A stretch of DNA of 13,811 nucleotides from SICV01 sp964372375. Its GTDB lineage: Archaea; Nanobdellota; Nanobdellia; Pacearchaeales; GW2011-AR1. The notes beneath the pieces were generated by a model, which was not told the origin of the DNA, ran no database searches, and was given only the letters and a program-made list of their open reading frames with translations. Within the stretch, counting starts at the first letter, position 1. Each line of letters opens with the position of its first letter. This document shows positions 1-6,454 of the stretch, in pieces. A program made the position numbers and the translations under genes. The stretch is from the NCBI GenBank assembly GCA_964372375.1, contig CAYJQF010000017.1, positions 1-13,811 on the forward strand, given 5' to 3'.

Positions 1-800
1 CAGGCATCCGGCCCCAAAACATCAGTTTTCCCAGTGATACGCGCTTACTTTTTACGTGCAATAAGGAAGGAGTGTTTGGGACAGAAACGATTGCAGTAGC
101 GAGCAGATCCGGCATTGGAAAGGCATGGCAGGATGCGGGAGTTGGCAGCACACTCGCAGACAAGTATCTCTTTGCTGAACCGCAGGTAGAAGGCAGGACA
201 TTTTACCTCTTCACCAAACCACTTCACCTGCCCTTTAAGGTAACTGATTTAATTTTTATATGGACCAAGCCGTATTGTTTTGTGCAAGCGCCGCAGCAAG
301 TAGAAGATGATTTTGCTGCACTGGGCATTAATGGGAGCTCTATAGAAATGGCGACGAGTTTAAGTGCATGTACCCGAGGCAGCACCCGAGTATGTTTCGG
401 CGGAGGTGGAAGTGCCTTTGCTGATGGATGTGATATCTCAGTTGATGTAACGGCACAACGTGTCCAGAAAGAAGGACGAGCAGTGTATTATGAAGGGCCT
501 TTGCTCTATGGCGCCCTCTTTAGCACTCCTGAAGTATATGACTGTGTACTCGCGAGAGTTATGAAACGCGCGGCAAGCCTTGCACGCCTCTATGATGATA
601 CGAGCAAGCTCATCGCACGTAGTTCAAATGGATGCAGCAGTGCCTTACAACCAGTACTTGCAAGCTATATCTCTGCCGTCAATACCTCTGACTCAAAAGC
701 AGTGTATCGCTCCCTCCATGAACTCACGTTAGAAGCAGAACAACTGCGGCTTGCACAGCAACCCTTAACCTGTCCTTTGTGGAAAGAGGATGCTTCATGA
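1..800 (+). CDS. Partial hypothetical protein, first gene of a pilin-like cluster (5' end outside window)
   Basis: The reading frame is open to the left edge (codons from base 3 with no stop), so the GTG at 72 is internal and the true start lies outside the window. About 265 residues are visible. I do not recognise the family. The visible part has no strong hydrophobic segment, two N-glycosylation-type sequons (NGS near the middle, NTS near the end), a short glycine run (FGGGGS) and several scattered cysteines. That suggests an exported or extracellular domain whose membrane anchor, if any, is upstream. The stop codon overlaps the ATG of the next gene (ATGA, 797-800), so the two are probably translationally coupled. 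By context it may be a large pilin-like or pilus-associated protein, but that is inference only. Confidence 0.7.
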   Translation, partial: GIRPQNISFPSDTRLLFTCNKEGVFGTETIAVASRSGIGKAWQDAGVGSTLADKYLFAEPQVEGRTFYLFTKPLHLPFKVTDLIFIWTKPYCFVQAPQQVEDDFAALGINGSSIEMATSLSACTRGSTRVCFGGGGSAFADGCDISVDVTAQRVQKEGRAVYYEGPLLYGALFSTPEVYDCVLARVMKRAASLARLYDDTSKLIARSSNGCSSALQPVLASYISAVNTSDSKAVYRSLHELTLEAEQLRLAQQPLTCPLWKEDAS

Positions 801-1300
801 ACAAACAAGGTCAGCTTAAAATCCAAGAAATGGCATTTGTCTTAGTCGCCCTCTTAGTATTTTTTGCGCTTGTTACCCTGCTTTTTGTCAAGCTGAGGAC
901 AGGCAGTATTCAAGAACAAGCGGACACGACCAGAGAAGAAGCAGCACAGCAGCTTGCGCTCGTCTTAGCTGCCACACCTGAGCTTGCCTGGTCTGCCTGC
1001 GTTGGTTGTATAGACTTAGATAAGGCACTTATGGTGCAGAAAGAAGAGGAGAAACTACACCTCTACCAAGAACTCTGGAAACTTGACTACTTAGCCATTG
1101 AACGACTCTATCCAAGACCTACTGAACGCGCCTGTTCTGCAGGCACGTATCCTGATTGTCATTTCCTTACCCTCATTAATGGGAGTGTGTATGGGGTAAG
1201 CGCACGGAGTTTTGTCTCTCTCTGTAGAAGATATGATGCTCAAATACGGTGTGAATTGGGAGTTATCTATGCTTCAGGTAAGGGAGTAGACCATGCATAA
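797..1300 (+). CDS. Type IV prepilin-like single-pass protein
   Basis: A 167-residue protein. I chose ATG 797 over the in-frame GTG at 779 because it gives the ATGA overlap with the upstream stop, follows a purine-rich GGAAAGAGGA at 781-790, and puts the start directly before the motif. The N-terminus reads MNKQGQLKIQEM followed by a hydrophobic helix at about residues 12-33. A short basic stretch, then G-Q and a Glu just before the helix, resembles archaeal class III signal peptides cut by EppA/PibD peptidases before Gln, leaving the helix as a pilus core. The ectodomain holds six to seven cysteines, including a C-x2-C near residues 66-69, so disulfides are possible. The family is not identified beyond this architecture. 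The 3' end overlaps the next gene by 8 nt. Confidence 0.75.
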   Translation: MNKQGQLKIQEMAFVLVALLVFFALVTLLFVKLRTGSIQEQADTTREEAAQQLALVLAATPELAWSACVGCIDLDKALMVQKEEEKLHLYQELWKLDYLAIERLYPRPTERACSAGTYPDCHFLTLINGSVYGVSARSFVSLCRRYDAQIRCELGVIYASGKGVDHA

Positions 1301-1805
1301 ACGAGGACAAGAAGAAATGACTGGATTTGTATTAGTTATTATTGTTGTAGCAGTGCTTGCACTGATTTTAATCACGCTTAGCCTTCATACTGCAAGTACG
1401 TCCATACGGACTGACAACTATGAGATTCGGCAGTTCTTGGACAGCGCTATGAAAGTAACTAGTGATTGTGCGCTGCGTTCTGCGCTTGATTACGCTGCTC
1501 TCCAGGATCTCGCCCGTGCATGCAGTGCAAGCCCGCAGGAACAATGTATGGATGGAAGAAGTGTGTGCACTGCTCTCAATACGAGTATAACTGAAACAGT
1601 GCATGCAGGATTACAAGTAGGACCCACGAGACCGCATACTGGCTTTATGCTTAATCTGACGTTTGAACGTACTGGTTCGGCACCTGAACCGGTACTTGCT
1701 CTTGCCTCAGGAACGTGTGATTCTCAAATGGTGGGTGGTGAATATATTATTAGAGATGATGTCAGGAATGGTCTGGTAGTAGCAACCTTGCTGCTCTGCT
1801 CATAG
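1293..1805 (+). CDS. Type IV prepilin-like single-pass protein
   Basis: A 170-residue protein that starts 8 nt inside the preceding gene, with an AGGGAG-like ribosome binding site at about 1281-1286. The N-terminus MHKRGQEEMTGF has K-R-G followed by Q-E-E and then a helix of Val, Ile and Leu (about residues 11-31). This is close to the archaeal class III prepilin pattern of basic residue, Gly, Gln at +1 and an acidic residue near +3 or +5. The ectodomain has a cysteine cluster between about residues 50 and 92 (DC, AC, QC, VC) and further cysteines at the C-terminus, which ends in a hydrophobic LLLCS. It has at least two N-glycosylation sequons (NTS, NLT). It is probably a minor pilin or pseudopilin partner of the upstream protein. 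No pilus ATPase or PilC/TadC platform gene lies in the window, so the assembly system would have to be elsewhere. Confidence 0.77.
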   Translation: MHKRGQEEMTGFVLVIIVVAVLALILITLSLHTASTSIRTDNYEIRQFLDSAMKVTSDCALRSALDYAALQDLARACSASPQEQCMDGRSVCTALNTSITETVHAGLQVGPTRPHTGFMLNLTFERTGSAPEPVLALASGTCDSQMVGGEYIIRDDVRNGLVVATLLLCS

Positions 1806-1873
1806 CGAAAAATCTAAAACGTTATTAGCTTACACATTGTTCTTGCTTGTATCTTACAATTAATTGCTTTCCA

Positions 1874-1921
1874 GTATCATTTCCTGCTGGATGTTTTATC
1901 TCCAAGACAGGAATATGATAC
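1874..1921. terminator. Long imperfect hairpin between convergent genes
   Basis: GTATCAT (1874-1880) pairs with ATGATAC (1915-1921). TTCCTG (1881-1886) pairs with CAGGAA (1908-1913), leaving T1914 bulged. CTGG (1887-1890) can continue with CC-A-A-G (1902-1906). The result is about 17 bp with single-base bulges and an 11-nt loop. It lies 69 nt past the plus-strand stop at 1805 and 6 nt past the minus-strand stop at 1927. A two-way terminator or 3'-end stabiliser is the simplest reading. There is no long T-run on the plus side, so it is not a classic archaeal T-tract terminator. Confidence 0.5.
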
Positions 1922-1926
1922 CTCAG

Positions 1927-2286
1927 TTATATCTTAATCGTAATGATTACTGTATCAGCAACAACTATTGGCTTCAGACGCTCTCTGTTCCCTGTCTTTT
2001 CAGCTAACATATCTAGGAAACCAAAGCGCTCCAATAGCTTAATATCGGTACTGACTGACTTGAAGTCGCGCTTCACTATCTTTGCAAGTTCATAGATTGA
2101 GCCTGGGCGCTTCGCCTTTATGGTGTAGAGCAGCTTTGCGCGCTCATTACTCAGCAGTCTTCGCAGCGCAGCGAGACCTTCCAGATCGAAGTCATCTTCA
2201 TCACCTGTCAGTCTTTTGAAGAATGTATTGAACTTACCTGCTTTATCGACGATGGTTATCTCGCGAACTTTCGTTTTTTTTGCCAT
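1927..2286 (-). CDS. Small winged-helix DNA-binding regulator (COG4190/HVO_A0114-like)
   Basis: A 119-residue protein. After a basic N-terminus and an acidic segment (GDEDDFDLEGL, residues 28-38), a helix around residues 39-58 is followed by SIYELAKIVKRDFKSVSTDIKLLERFGFLD (given here as one stretch at residues 63-92), which has the spacing of a helix-turn-helix with a recognition helix near 76-88. The next turn and strands (about 93-117) would form the wing. The 'YELA...D.K.V..D...LE..G' pattern matches the predicted archaeal regulators grouped in COG4190/HVO_A0114-like families, from memory rather than a search. It is transcribed away from the S-layer gene across a shared 400-bp upstream region, so it may regulate itself or that gene. 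AT-rich TATA-like stretches lie at about 2303-2309 and 2321-2330. Confidence 0.75.
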   Translation of the reverse strand: MAKKTKVREITIVDKAGKFNTFFKRLTGDEDDFDLEGLAALRRLLSNERAKLLYTIKAKRPGSIYELAKIVKRDFKSVSTDIKLLERFGFLDMLAEKTGNRERLKPIVVADTVIITIKI

Positions 2287-2455
2287 ATTCTATATCTGGT
2301 ATCTTAAAACCTCTATCTCTATATATAGTATATCTATTTATATGTTTCGGTTTTTATTATATAGGTTTTTAGACCAGATATCGGTATTTTATGATAGGAA
2401 AGATTCATACAGTGCATTTGTACACACGTGTTATATTATTGAGTAACATCACAAG
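2287..2455. promoter_or_regulatory. AT-rich divergent control region with a 9-bp inverted repeat
   Basis: This is non-coding space between the winged-helix gene (leftward) and the S-layer promoter (rightward). It contains ATATCTGGT at 2292-2300 and its exact reverse complement ACCAGATAT at 2373-2381, 81 bp apart start to start. Several TATA-like runs lie between them (for example 2318-2340). The first copy sits next to the start of the regulator gene, where an autoregulatory operator would be expected. I see no gene here; the short open frame running from the regulator into this region is an overlap artefact. Confidence 0.35.
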
Positions 2456-2465
2456 CTTTATAAAG
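2456..2465 (+). promoter_or_regulatory. TATA box of the S-layer gene
   Basis: CTTTATAAAG at 2456-2465 is the strongest TATA-like palindrome upstream of the S-layer gene. Usual archaeal spacing predicts initiation near 2486, which gives a leader of about 200 nt. That is exceptional here, where other genes appear leaderless. A weaker TTTTTAAA at 2521-2528 could act as a second promoter and give a leader of about 140 nt. Confidence 0.6.
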
Positions 2466-2485
2466 GAACTTACTGGTGTGCCTGT

Positions 2486-2688
2486 AACTACCTCGCTAGT
2501 GCGAAATAGTGAGGCATAGATTTTTAAAGCACTATGTCTTTGATGCTCTACTCTAGTAAGCTTAGAGTTCATGTTGTGTAGCTGTCCCTAACAGCTACTC
2601 AATACACTGGCGGGGTGTATGCCCTCCTCACAAGGAATCCTGCGGGATTGCCACGAGCTGAAAAGCTGAAAGGAGGTTACAAAAAGAA
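2486..2688 (+). promoter_or_regulatory. Long structured 5' leader of the S-layer mRNA
   Basis: Five hairpins can be drawn in series. H1: CCTCGCTA 2491-2498 with TAGTGAGG 2507-2514 (one G-T), followed six bases later by TTTTT (2521-2525). H2: ACTCTA 2550-2555 with TAGAGT 2563-2568. H3: GTAGCTGT 2578-2585 with ACAGCTAC 2591-2598, a perfect 8 bp, extended past one T-T mismatch by 2572-2576 with 2600-2604. H4: AATCC 2636-2640 with GGATT 2645-2649, a TGCG loop. H5: AGCT 2656-2659 with AGCT 2664-2667 closing a GAAA tetraloop. CCTCCT at 2623-2628 is the exact complement of the ribosome binding site AGGAGG at 2671-2676, so H4 and H5 could be enclosed by a stem that hides the site. No known riboswitch class is recognised. 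The pairings are read by eye without energy calculation. Confidence 0.5.
2671..2677 (+). promoter_or_regulatory. Strong Shine-Dalgarno site of the S-layer gene
   Basis: AGGAGGT lies 11 nt before ATG 2689 and is the most complete ribosome binding site in the window. It fits a very highly expressed gene translated from a leadered mRNA, unlike the apparently leaderless neighbours. Confidence 0.75.
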
Positions 2689-5157
2689 ATGAAATTTAAT
2701 TTCAAAAAGATTGCATCTGTTATTGCAGGTACGGTCATGATGAGCTCAACGCTCGCCTTTGCTGCTGCGGCTAATTACCCAGCACCATTCGTTAAGGATG
2801 GAAATGCGAATGTTGCTATCATCTATGGTAGCCAGCCAGGCGCCGAATTTGACCTGGTGGGAGTAGCTGATATCACGACAAACTTGCAGGCAGCTCTTGC
2901 TGCACAGACCGCAACTTCGGGTACAACAACTTCAGGAACATCTGTTTCGGGCTCAGACTATGTCACGCTTGCTAAACCAAGCGATAAAGTAAATCTGGGT
3001 AACGTAGTAAGCACTGTTTTCGGTTCAACCATTACGAGTACTGATTTACCACAACTATTGGATGATGATAGTTATACTAATGGCGAAAACAGTAATTACG
3101 CTTATGAGCAGAGAATTACCTTAGGCACGGGCCTCATTCTGAATTACTTCTCAAACTCAGATTACAGCGATCGTAAACCAAGTATCGGTATCAATTTGAC
3201 CTCTAACCAGGTGATTTTGAACTATTCTTTGGACTTTACGAATGACGCAGAATCTGATGTTTCAAGCGGCGACCTCGTTGATCTTGAAAATACCAATATT
3301 AACATACTGGGTAAAAAATACTACATCTCTGACTGGGATAACTCCACCTTAGATATGACTCTTCTAGACACTGCGAATAGCGCAATAGCTACTGAGGGTG
3401 AAACTACCACAGTAAAAGTTGGTGACAAGAGCTACGATGCCTCGATTAGTTTTGTAGACTCATCAAACGCTCGCTTGAACGTCAATGGAGAAGTTACAAA
3501 CTCGCTTTCTAAAGGCGGAACCTACAAGCTGAAGGATGGAACGTACGTAGGTATTAAAGATATCTTGTACAATGCCAAAGATACGGGTATCAGCAAAGTA
3601 GAATTTAGTCTTGGAAGTGGGAAGCTTGAACTACGAAACGCGAATACAATCAGACTGAATGATAATTCAATTCAAAGTGTAACGACTGAAGTCAAGCGTG
3701 GAACTGCAAGCGGTGGAAAGGAGAAAATTGACAGAGTCAATATTGTCTGGACCGTCGATCAGAATACATTTATCACGCCTGACAAAGAGTTATCACTCCC
3801 TGGATTGCAGAACATTAAGTTCAGTATGAGTAAACCAGTTATGACTACTCCGGAAGTTACCACGGTATCTGATGGAGCAACTGACTACATGCAGCTGCAA
3901 ACAACGCTGGATGAAGGAGCGGTTACTATTCCTTTCTTGTTCGCTAACGCGTCAGGAGAGTTCAATGGTACTGCTACAAGCGCTGGTCCTCGCGCTCCTA
4001 CCGGTAAAGGTGTATCAGACCGACTTGTTACGAGTAACACTACCTTGTTAGCATTTAACTATACTGACGGTGATAGGTACTTCGTTGCATCCTGGAACTC
4101 TTCGACTGATTCTGAATCGTACTACTTACGATTCACCTCATTCAAGAACGACAACGGCGTCAATAAGACCACTGTTGAATCTTTAAAAGGTGGTTCTTGG
4201 ACTGAGCGTTGCGCAGACAGGAGACCAGGAGACACGTGTACACTCGGCAGTTTAACGTTGACTATCAGCAAGATTAGCGAATACAGCGACCGGTTCGTCA
4301 ACGTCACGGGCAATGCAGGCACTTCATTCAACACTCTTTACACAAAGAATGGATTGAAGATTTGGTTGCCATGGGAGACTTCGAACAACAGCGCTGCTTT
4401 AGGTGCGATTAATGGTACCTCTACCGGTACTAATCAAACTGCAGGGCACAGCTGGAATACGTTCGACTTAACCTTTACGGACAAAGACCGAAACGGAAAT
4501 CTTGCAGCAGGTAATCAGTTCAACGTAACTGTTGATGACAACACGAATAACGAAGTTGAAGCAAGCACGATAACTACTGGTCGTTCGATCATCACTGATC
4601 CGGTCGACAGTAATCACCAGACCAGCTATGTGTACGATGATCTCGGCACATTGGTTGAGAGAACGGGTGTATCAAGCGATCAGCGTCAAGCAAGGGTCAC
4701 CGCAAATGCTGGTGAGTTGTATGCTGATGTCATTTTAACTGCTAAGACTGCAGAAGTTTCCTCAGGAAGCTCCAGCACAACTGGCGGCAGAGTGAAAGAG
4801 CTTGGTTCAGTGCTTGTTAGAGACTCGGAAGTTGCATCTGTAGCTGGTAGGAATCTGATTGTGGTTGGTGGAAGTTGTGTCAATAGGCTTGCTGCTGAAT
4901 TACTCAGCGGTGCTGGCTGTGGCTCTGACTTCGAACAGAAGACAGGCGTTGGCGCTGGATCATTCCTGATTCAGACTTTCGACCGAGGCACGGGTAAAGT
5001 AGCAACGTTGGTTGCTGGTTACCATGCACAAGATACTGCAAACGCAGCTAAAATCTTAACCACTGGTTCAGTTGATACTACTGCAGGCAAGAAATACAAG
5101 AGCACAAGCGCTACTACGGTAGCACTGGTTGGTTCAAGTACAAACGCTTCAGCGTAA
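2689..5157 (+). CDS. Secreted S-layer protein
   Basis: An 822-residue exported protein that probably forms the surface lattice. A signal peptide (MKFNFKK, then hydrophobic, ending in Ala-rich AFAAAA near residue 28) precedes YPAPFV and a block around residues 35-65 (ANVAIIYG...D...ADITTNL) typical of the N-terminal domain of Methanococcus-type S-layer proteins. The C-terminal domain has NLIVVGG (722-728), a G-x-G run, and VATLVAGYHAQDT (771-783), matching the paired C-terminal domain of that family. The middle is Ser/Thr/Asn-rich beta-type sequence with many N-x-S/T sequons, consistent with heavy glycosylation. Only four cysteines are present, in two close pairs (C508/C517 and C730/C744), which suggests two disulfides. 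No C-terminal membrane anchor is visible, so attachment must be by another route. The strong ribosome binding site, long leader and poly-T end suggest a monocistronic, highly expressed transcript. Confidence 0.88.
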   Translation: MKFNFKKIASVIAGTVMMSSTLAFAAAANYPAPFVKDGNANVAIIYGSQPGAEFDLVGVADITTNLQAALAAQTATSGTTTSGTSVSGSDYVTLAKPSDKVNLGNVVSTVFGSTITSTDLPQLLDDDSYTNGENSNYAYEQRITLGTGLILNYFSNSDYSDRKPSIGINLTSNQVILNYSLDFTNDAESDVSSGDLVDLENTNINILGKKYYISDWDNSTLDMTLLDTANSAIATEGETTTVKVGDKSYDASISFVDSSNARLNVNGEVTNSLSKGGTYKLKDGTYVGIKDILYNAKDTGISKVEFSLGSGKLELRNANTIRLNDNSIQSVTTEVKRGTASGGKEKIDRVNIVWTVDQNTFITPDKELSLPGLQNIKFSMSKPVMTTPEVTTVSDGATDYMQLQTTLDEGAVTIPFLFANASGEFNGTATSAGPRAPTGKGVSDRLVTSNTTLLAFNYTDGDRYFVASWNSSTDSESYYLRFTSFKNDNGVNKTTVESLKGGSWTERCADRRPGDTCTLGSLTLTISKISEYSDRFVNVTGNAGTSFNTLYTKNGLKIWLPWETSNNSAALGAINGTSTGTNQTAGHSWNTFDLTFTDKDRNGNLAAGNQFNVTVDDNTNNEVEASTITTGRSIITDPVDSNHQTSYVYDDLGTLVERTGVSSDQRQARVTANAGELYADVILTAKTAEVSSGSSSTTGGRVKELGSVLVRDSEVASVAGRNLIVVGGSCVNRLAAELLSGAGCGSDFEQKTGVGAGSFLIQTFDRGTGKVATLVAGYHAQDTANAAKILTTGSVDTTAGKKYKSTSATTVALVGSSTNASA

Positions 5158-5164
5158 GGCTGAC

Positions 5165-5192
5165 TTTTTTTTCTTTTTTTTCTTTTTTTTTT
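5165..5192 (+). terminator. Triple poly-T terminator of the S-layer gene
   Basis: T8-C-T8-C-T10 begins 7 nt after the S-layer stop, giving 28 consecutive pyrimidines on the coding strand. Intrinsic termination in archaea relies on such T-runs. Three in tandem next to the most strongly expressed gene look like a fail-safe terminator. Confidence 0.85.
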
Positions 5193-5214
5193 ACCCTGTA
5201 AGGGGTAGCTTTTT
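5192..5214 (+). terminator. Small hairpin plus T5 after the poly-T tract
   Basis: TACCC (5192-5196) pairs with GGGTA (5203-5207) around a 6-nt loop, followed by TTTTT at 5210-5214. It could back up the terminator, but the T-run is also part of the TATA box of the next gene, so its role is ambiguous. Confidence 0.3.
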
Positions 5215-5217
5215 AAA
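5210..5217 (+). promoter_or_regulatory. TATA box for the gene at 5239
   Basis: TTTTTAAA at 5210-5217 is centred 25 nt before ATG 5239. Initiation would fall on or next to that ATG, supporting a leaderless mRNA and the inner of two in-frame ATGs. The outer ATG (5230) would be only about 16 nt from the box and would probably not be transcribed. Confidence 0.55.
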
Positions 5218-5238
5218 CTTCTTGTTAGTATGGACTGG

Positions 5239-5796
5239 ATGCGGTCATTGCACACGTCCCATGAACTTGTTGAAAAGCAGCAGAAACAAGGCAGATTTTT
5301 GCTCATTTTTATGCTGACCATACTCGTGGTAAGTAGCATCGGGTATGCGTTTCTTTCCAATCCTGATACTTCCTCTGAAAATGAGCAGCAAGCTCAGTCT
5401 GGTTTCCAGGAAGCTGGAGGTGAATGGGTAGTTATACGAGATGGCCAGCAGTTGGTCTTTACGTATGCTCCTGAAGCAGTTACGAATGTATCTCTGGCGC
5501 TTACTATGACCCTTAATAGCTATTATCAACAACAGGTCTATTATGTAACTGAAAGTGCTGCATTGCCTGCTGAGTTGCAGAGGACACTCGCTCTCTATAC
5601 GGGAAGAATGCAAGAGGCATGCCTGGGAAGCTGTGCTACCAACCTCCCTGAGAAAAACTGCAGTTCTCTGCTTATTGTCTGGAATCAGAGCGGGGAAAAC
5701 CAGGTTACGCAAGAAGATAGGTGTGTCTTTATCCAGGGAGATCTACGAGCAGTAGATGCATTTCTCTACCACCTTTTTGGCATAGGAAGTGCATAA
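5239..5796 (+). CDS. Single-pass membrane protein with cysteine-bearing ectodomain
   Basis: A 185-residue protein (188 if ATG 5230 is used). I prefer ATG 5239 because of TATA spacing; no Shine-Dalgarno site is present. A short charged cytoplasmic N-terminus leads into one transmembrane helix (FLLIFMLTILVVSSIGYAFL, about residues 21-40), then an extracellular domain of about 140 residues. Four cysteines lie in the C-terminal third: C-x3-C, then NC, then RC followed by a V-F-I strand and a final hydrophobic helix. N-glycosylation sequons are present (NVS, NCS, NQS). The family is not recognised. The following gene has the same orientation, membrane topology and final C-x-strand-G-helix pattern, so the two may be diverged duplicates. 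Position after the S-layer gene suggests an envelope role, without functional evidence. Confidence 0.72.
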   Translation: MRSLHTSHELVEKQQKQGRFLLIFMLTILVVSSIGYAFLSNPDTSSENEQQAQSGFQEAGGEWVVIRDGQQLVFTYAPEAVTNVSLALTMTLNSYYQQQVYYVTESAALPAELQRTLALYTGRMQEACLGSCATNLPEKNCSSLLIVWNQSGENQVTQEDRCVFIQGDLRAVDAFLYHLFGIGSA

Positions 5797-5797
5797 G

Positions 5798-5807
5798 CTT
5801 TAAAAAG
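5798..5807 (+). promoter_or_regulatory. TATA box for the gene at 5828
   Basis: CTTTAAAAAG at 5798-5807 is centred about 26 nt before ATG 5828, predicting a leaderless transcript. It overlaps the base after the preceding stop codon, so this gene seems to have its own promoter although only 31 nt separate the genes. Confidence 0.55.
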
Positions 5808-5827
5808 CAGAAAAGGGATTGAATGGT

Positions 5828-6454
5828 ATGGTACGAAAAAAAGCGAAGAAAGTAAACTGGATAGAGCAGTATTGGCTCCTTATTGCTCTTGTGGTCTTTG
5901 TTCTTGTTTTCATCATTGTGTATTTTCTCTTCTCAGGGTATGGCAAGATAACCTATAAGACATTGACTTTTACCAAAGAGCAAACCAGAGGACTTACCTG
6001 GTACCATTATGCCTATTATTTCAATGATAGCCAAGGTCAGGTCTATAAGAATAATGTGTACTTGCGGGAAGATCCTCGGGAAAATGATATTCCTGTTTAT
6101 GGTGATATTTTCTATACTAGCTCTACACTCTATCTCGCCATCAACAAAACAGGGATCAGCAACTGCTCAGAGAGCCAGATTGCCTTAGATACTTTGCAGT
6201 TTTTCCTAAACAATAATTTGTACAAAGTGAAGCGAGGAACGACAAGCAAGGAAGATGCCCTTGAGAAGAATCAAACGTACGTTACCTGCACTTCAGTAAA
6301 TAATACTGTTGTGCAGGTTGAAGCAGCCGATACAACGACTATTACTAAAGAACCAAACAATTGTTATGTCGTGCACGTTGCCGGGTGTGAGATTATGCCT
6401 GCTGTAGAAAAGCTCATCGTGCAGTCTATCCTTGACGCAAAAGCACGGCATTAA
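5828..6454 (+). CDS. Single-pass membrane protein with glycosylated, cysteine-bearing ectodomain
   Basis: A 208-residue protein. I chose ATG 5828 over the upstream in-frame TTG at 5819 because it fits the TATA spacing. A strongly basic N-terminus (MVRKKAKKVNW) and a helix at about residues 18-37 (LLIALVVFVLVFIIVYFLF) give an N-inside, C-outside topology. The ectodomain has several sequons (NDS, NKT, NCS, NQT, NNT) and four cysteines, ending in C-Y-V-V-H-V-A-G-C and an amphipathic helix (EKLIVQSILDAKAR). The family is not recognised. The C-terminal layout parallels the preceding protein. The stop overlaps the stop of the convergent DedA gene by 4 nt, so the two 3' ends share sequence. Confidence 0.73.
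   Translation: MVRKKAKKVNWIEQYWLLIALVVFVLVFIIVYFLFSGYGKITYKTLTFTKEQTRGLTWYHYAYYFNDSQGQVYKNNVYLREDPRENDIPVYGDIFYTSSTLYLAINKTGISNCSESQIALDTLQFFLNNNLYKVKRGTTSKEDALEKNQTYVTCTSVNNTVVQVEAADTTTITKEPNNCYVVHVAGCEIMPAVEKLIVQSILDAKARH

Noticed and set aside
2216..2446. 76-residue plus-strand frame running from the regulator gene into the AT-rich gap
   Set aside because: It overlaps the start of the winged-helix gene, has biased composition from AT-rich DNA and shows no ribosome binding site or family features.
2486..2688. A known riboswitch or structural ncRNA class in the S-layer leader
   Set aside because: The hairpins do not match any consensus I can recall (for example SAM, TPP or FMN), so no class is assigned; only the pairing itself is reported.
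5019..5360. Minus-strand open frame with a lysine/arginine-rich stretch
   Set aside because: The basic stretch is the reverse reading of the poly-T terminator, and the frame crosses two real plus-strand genes.
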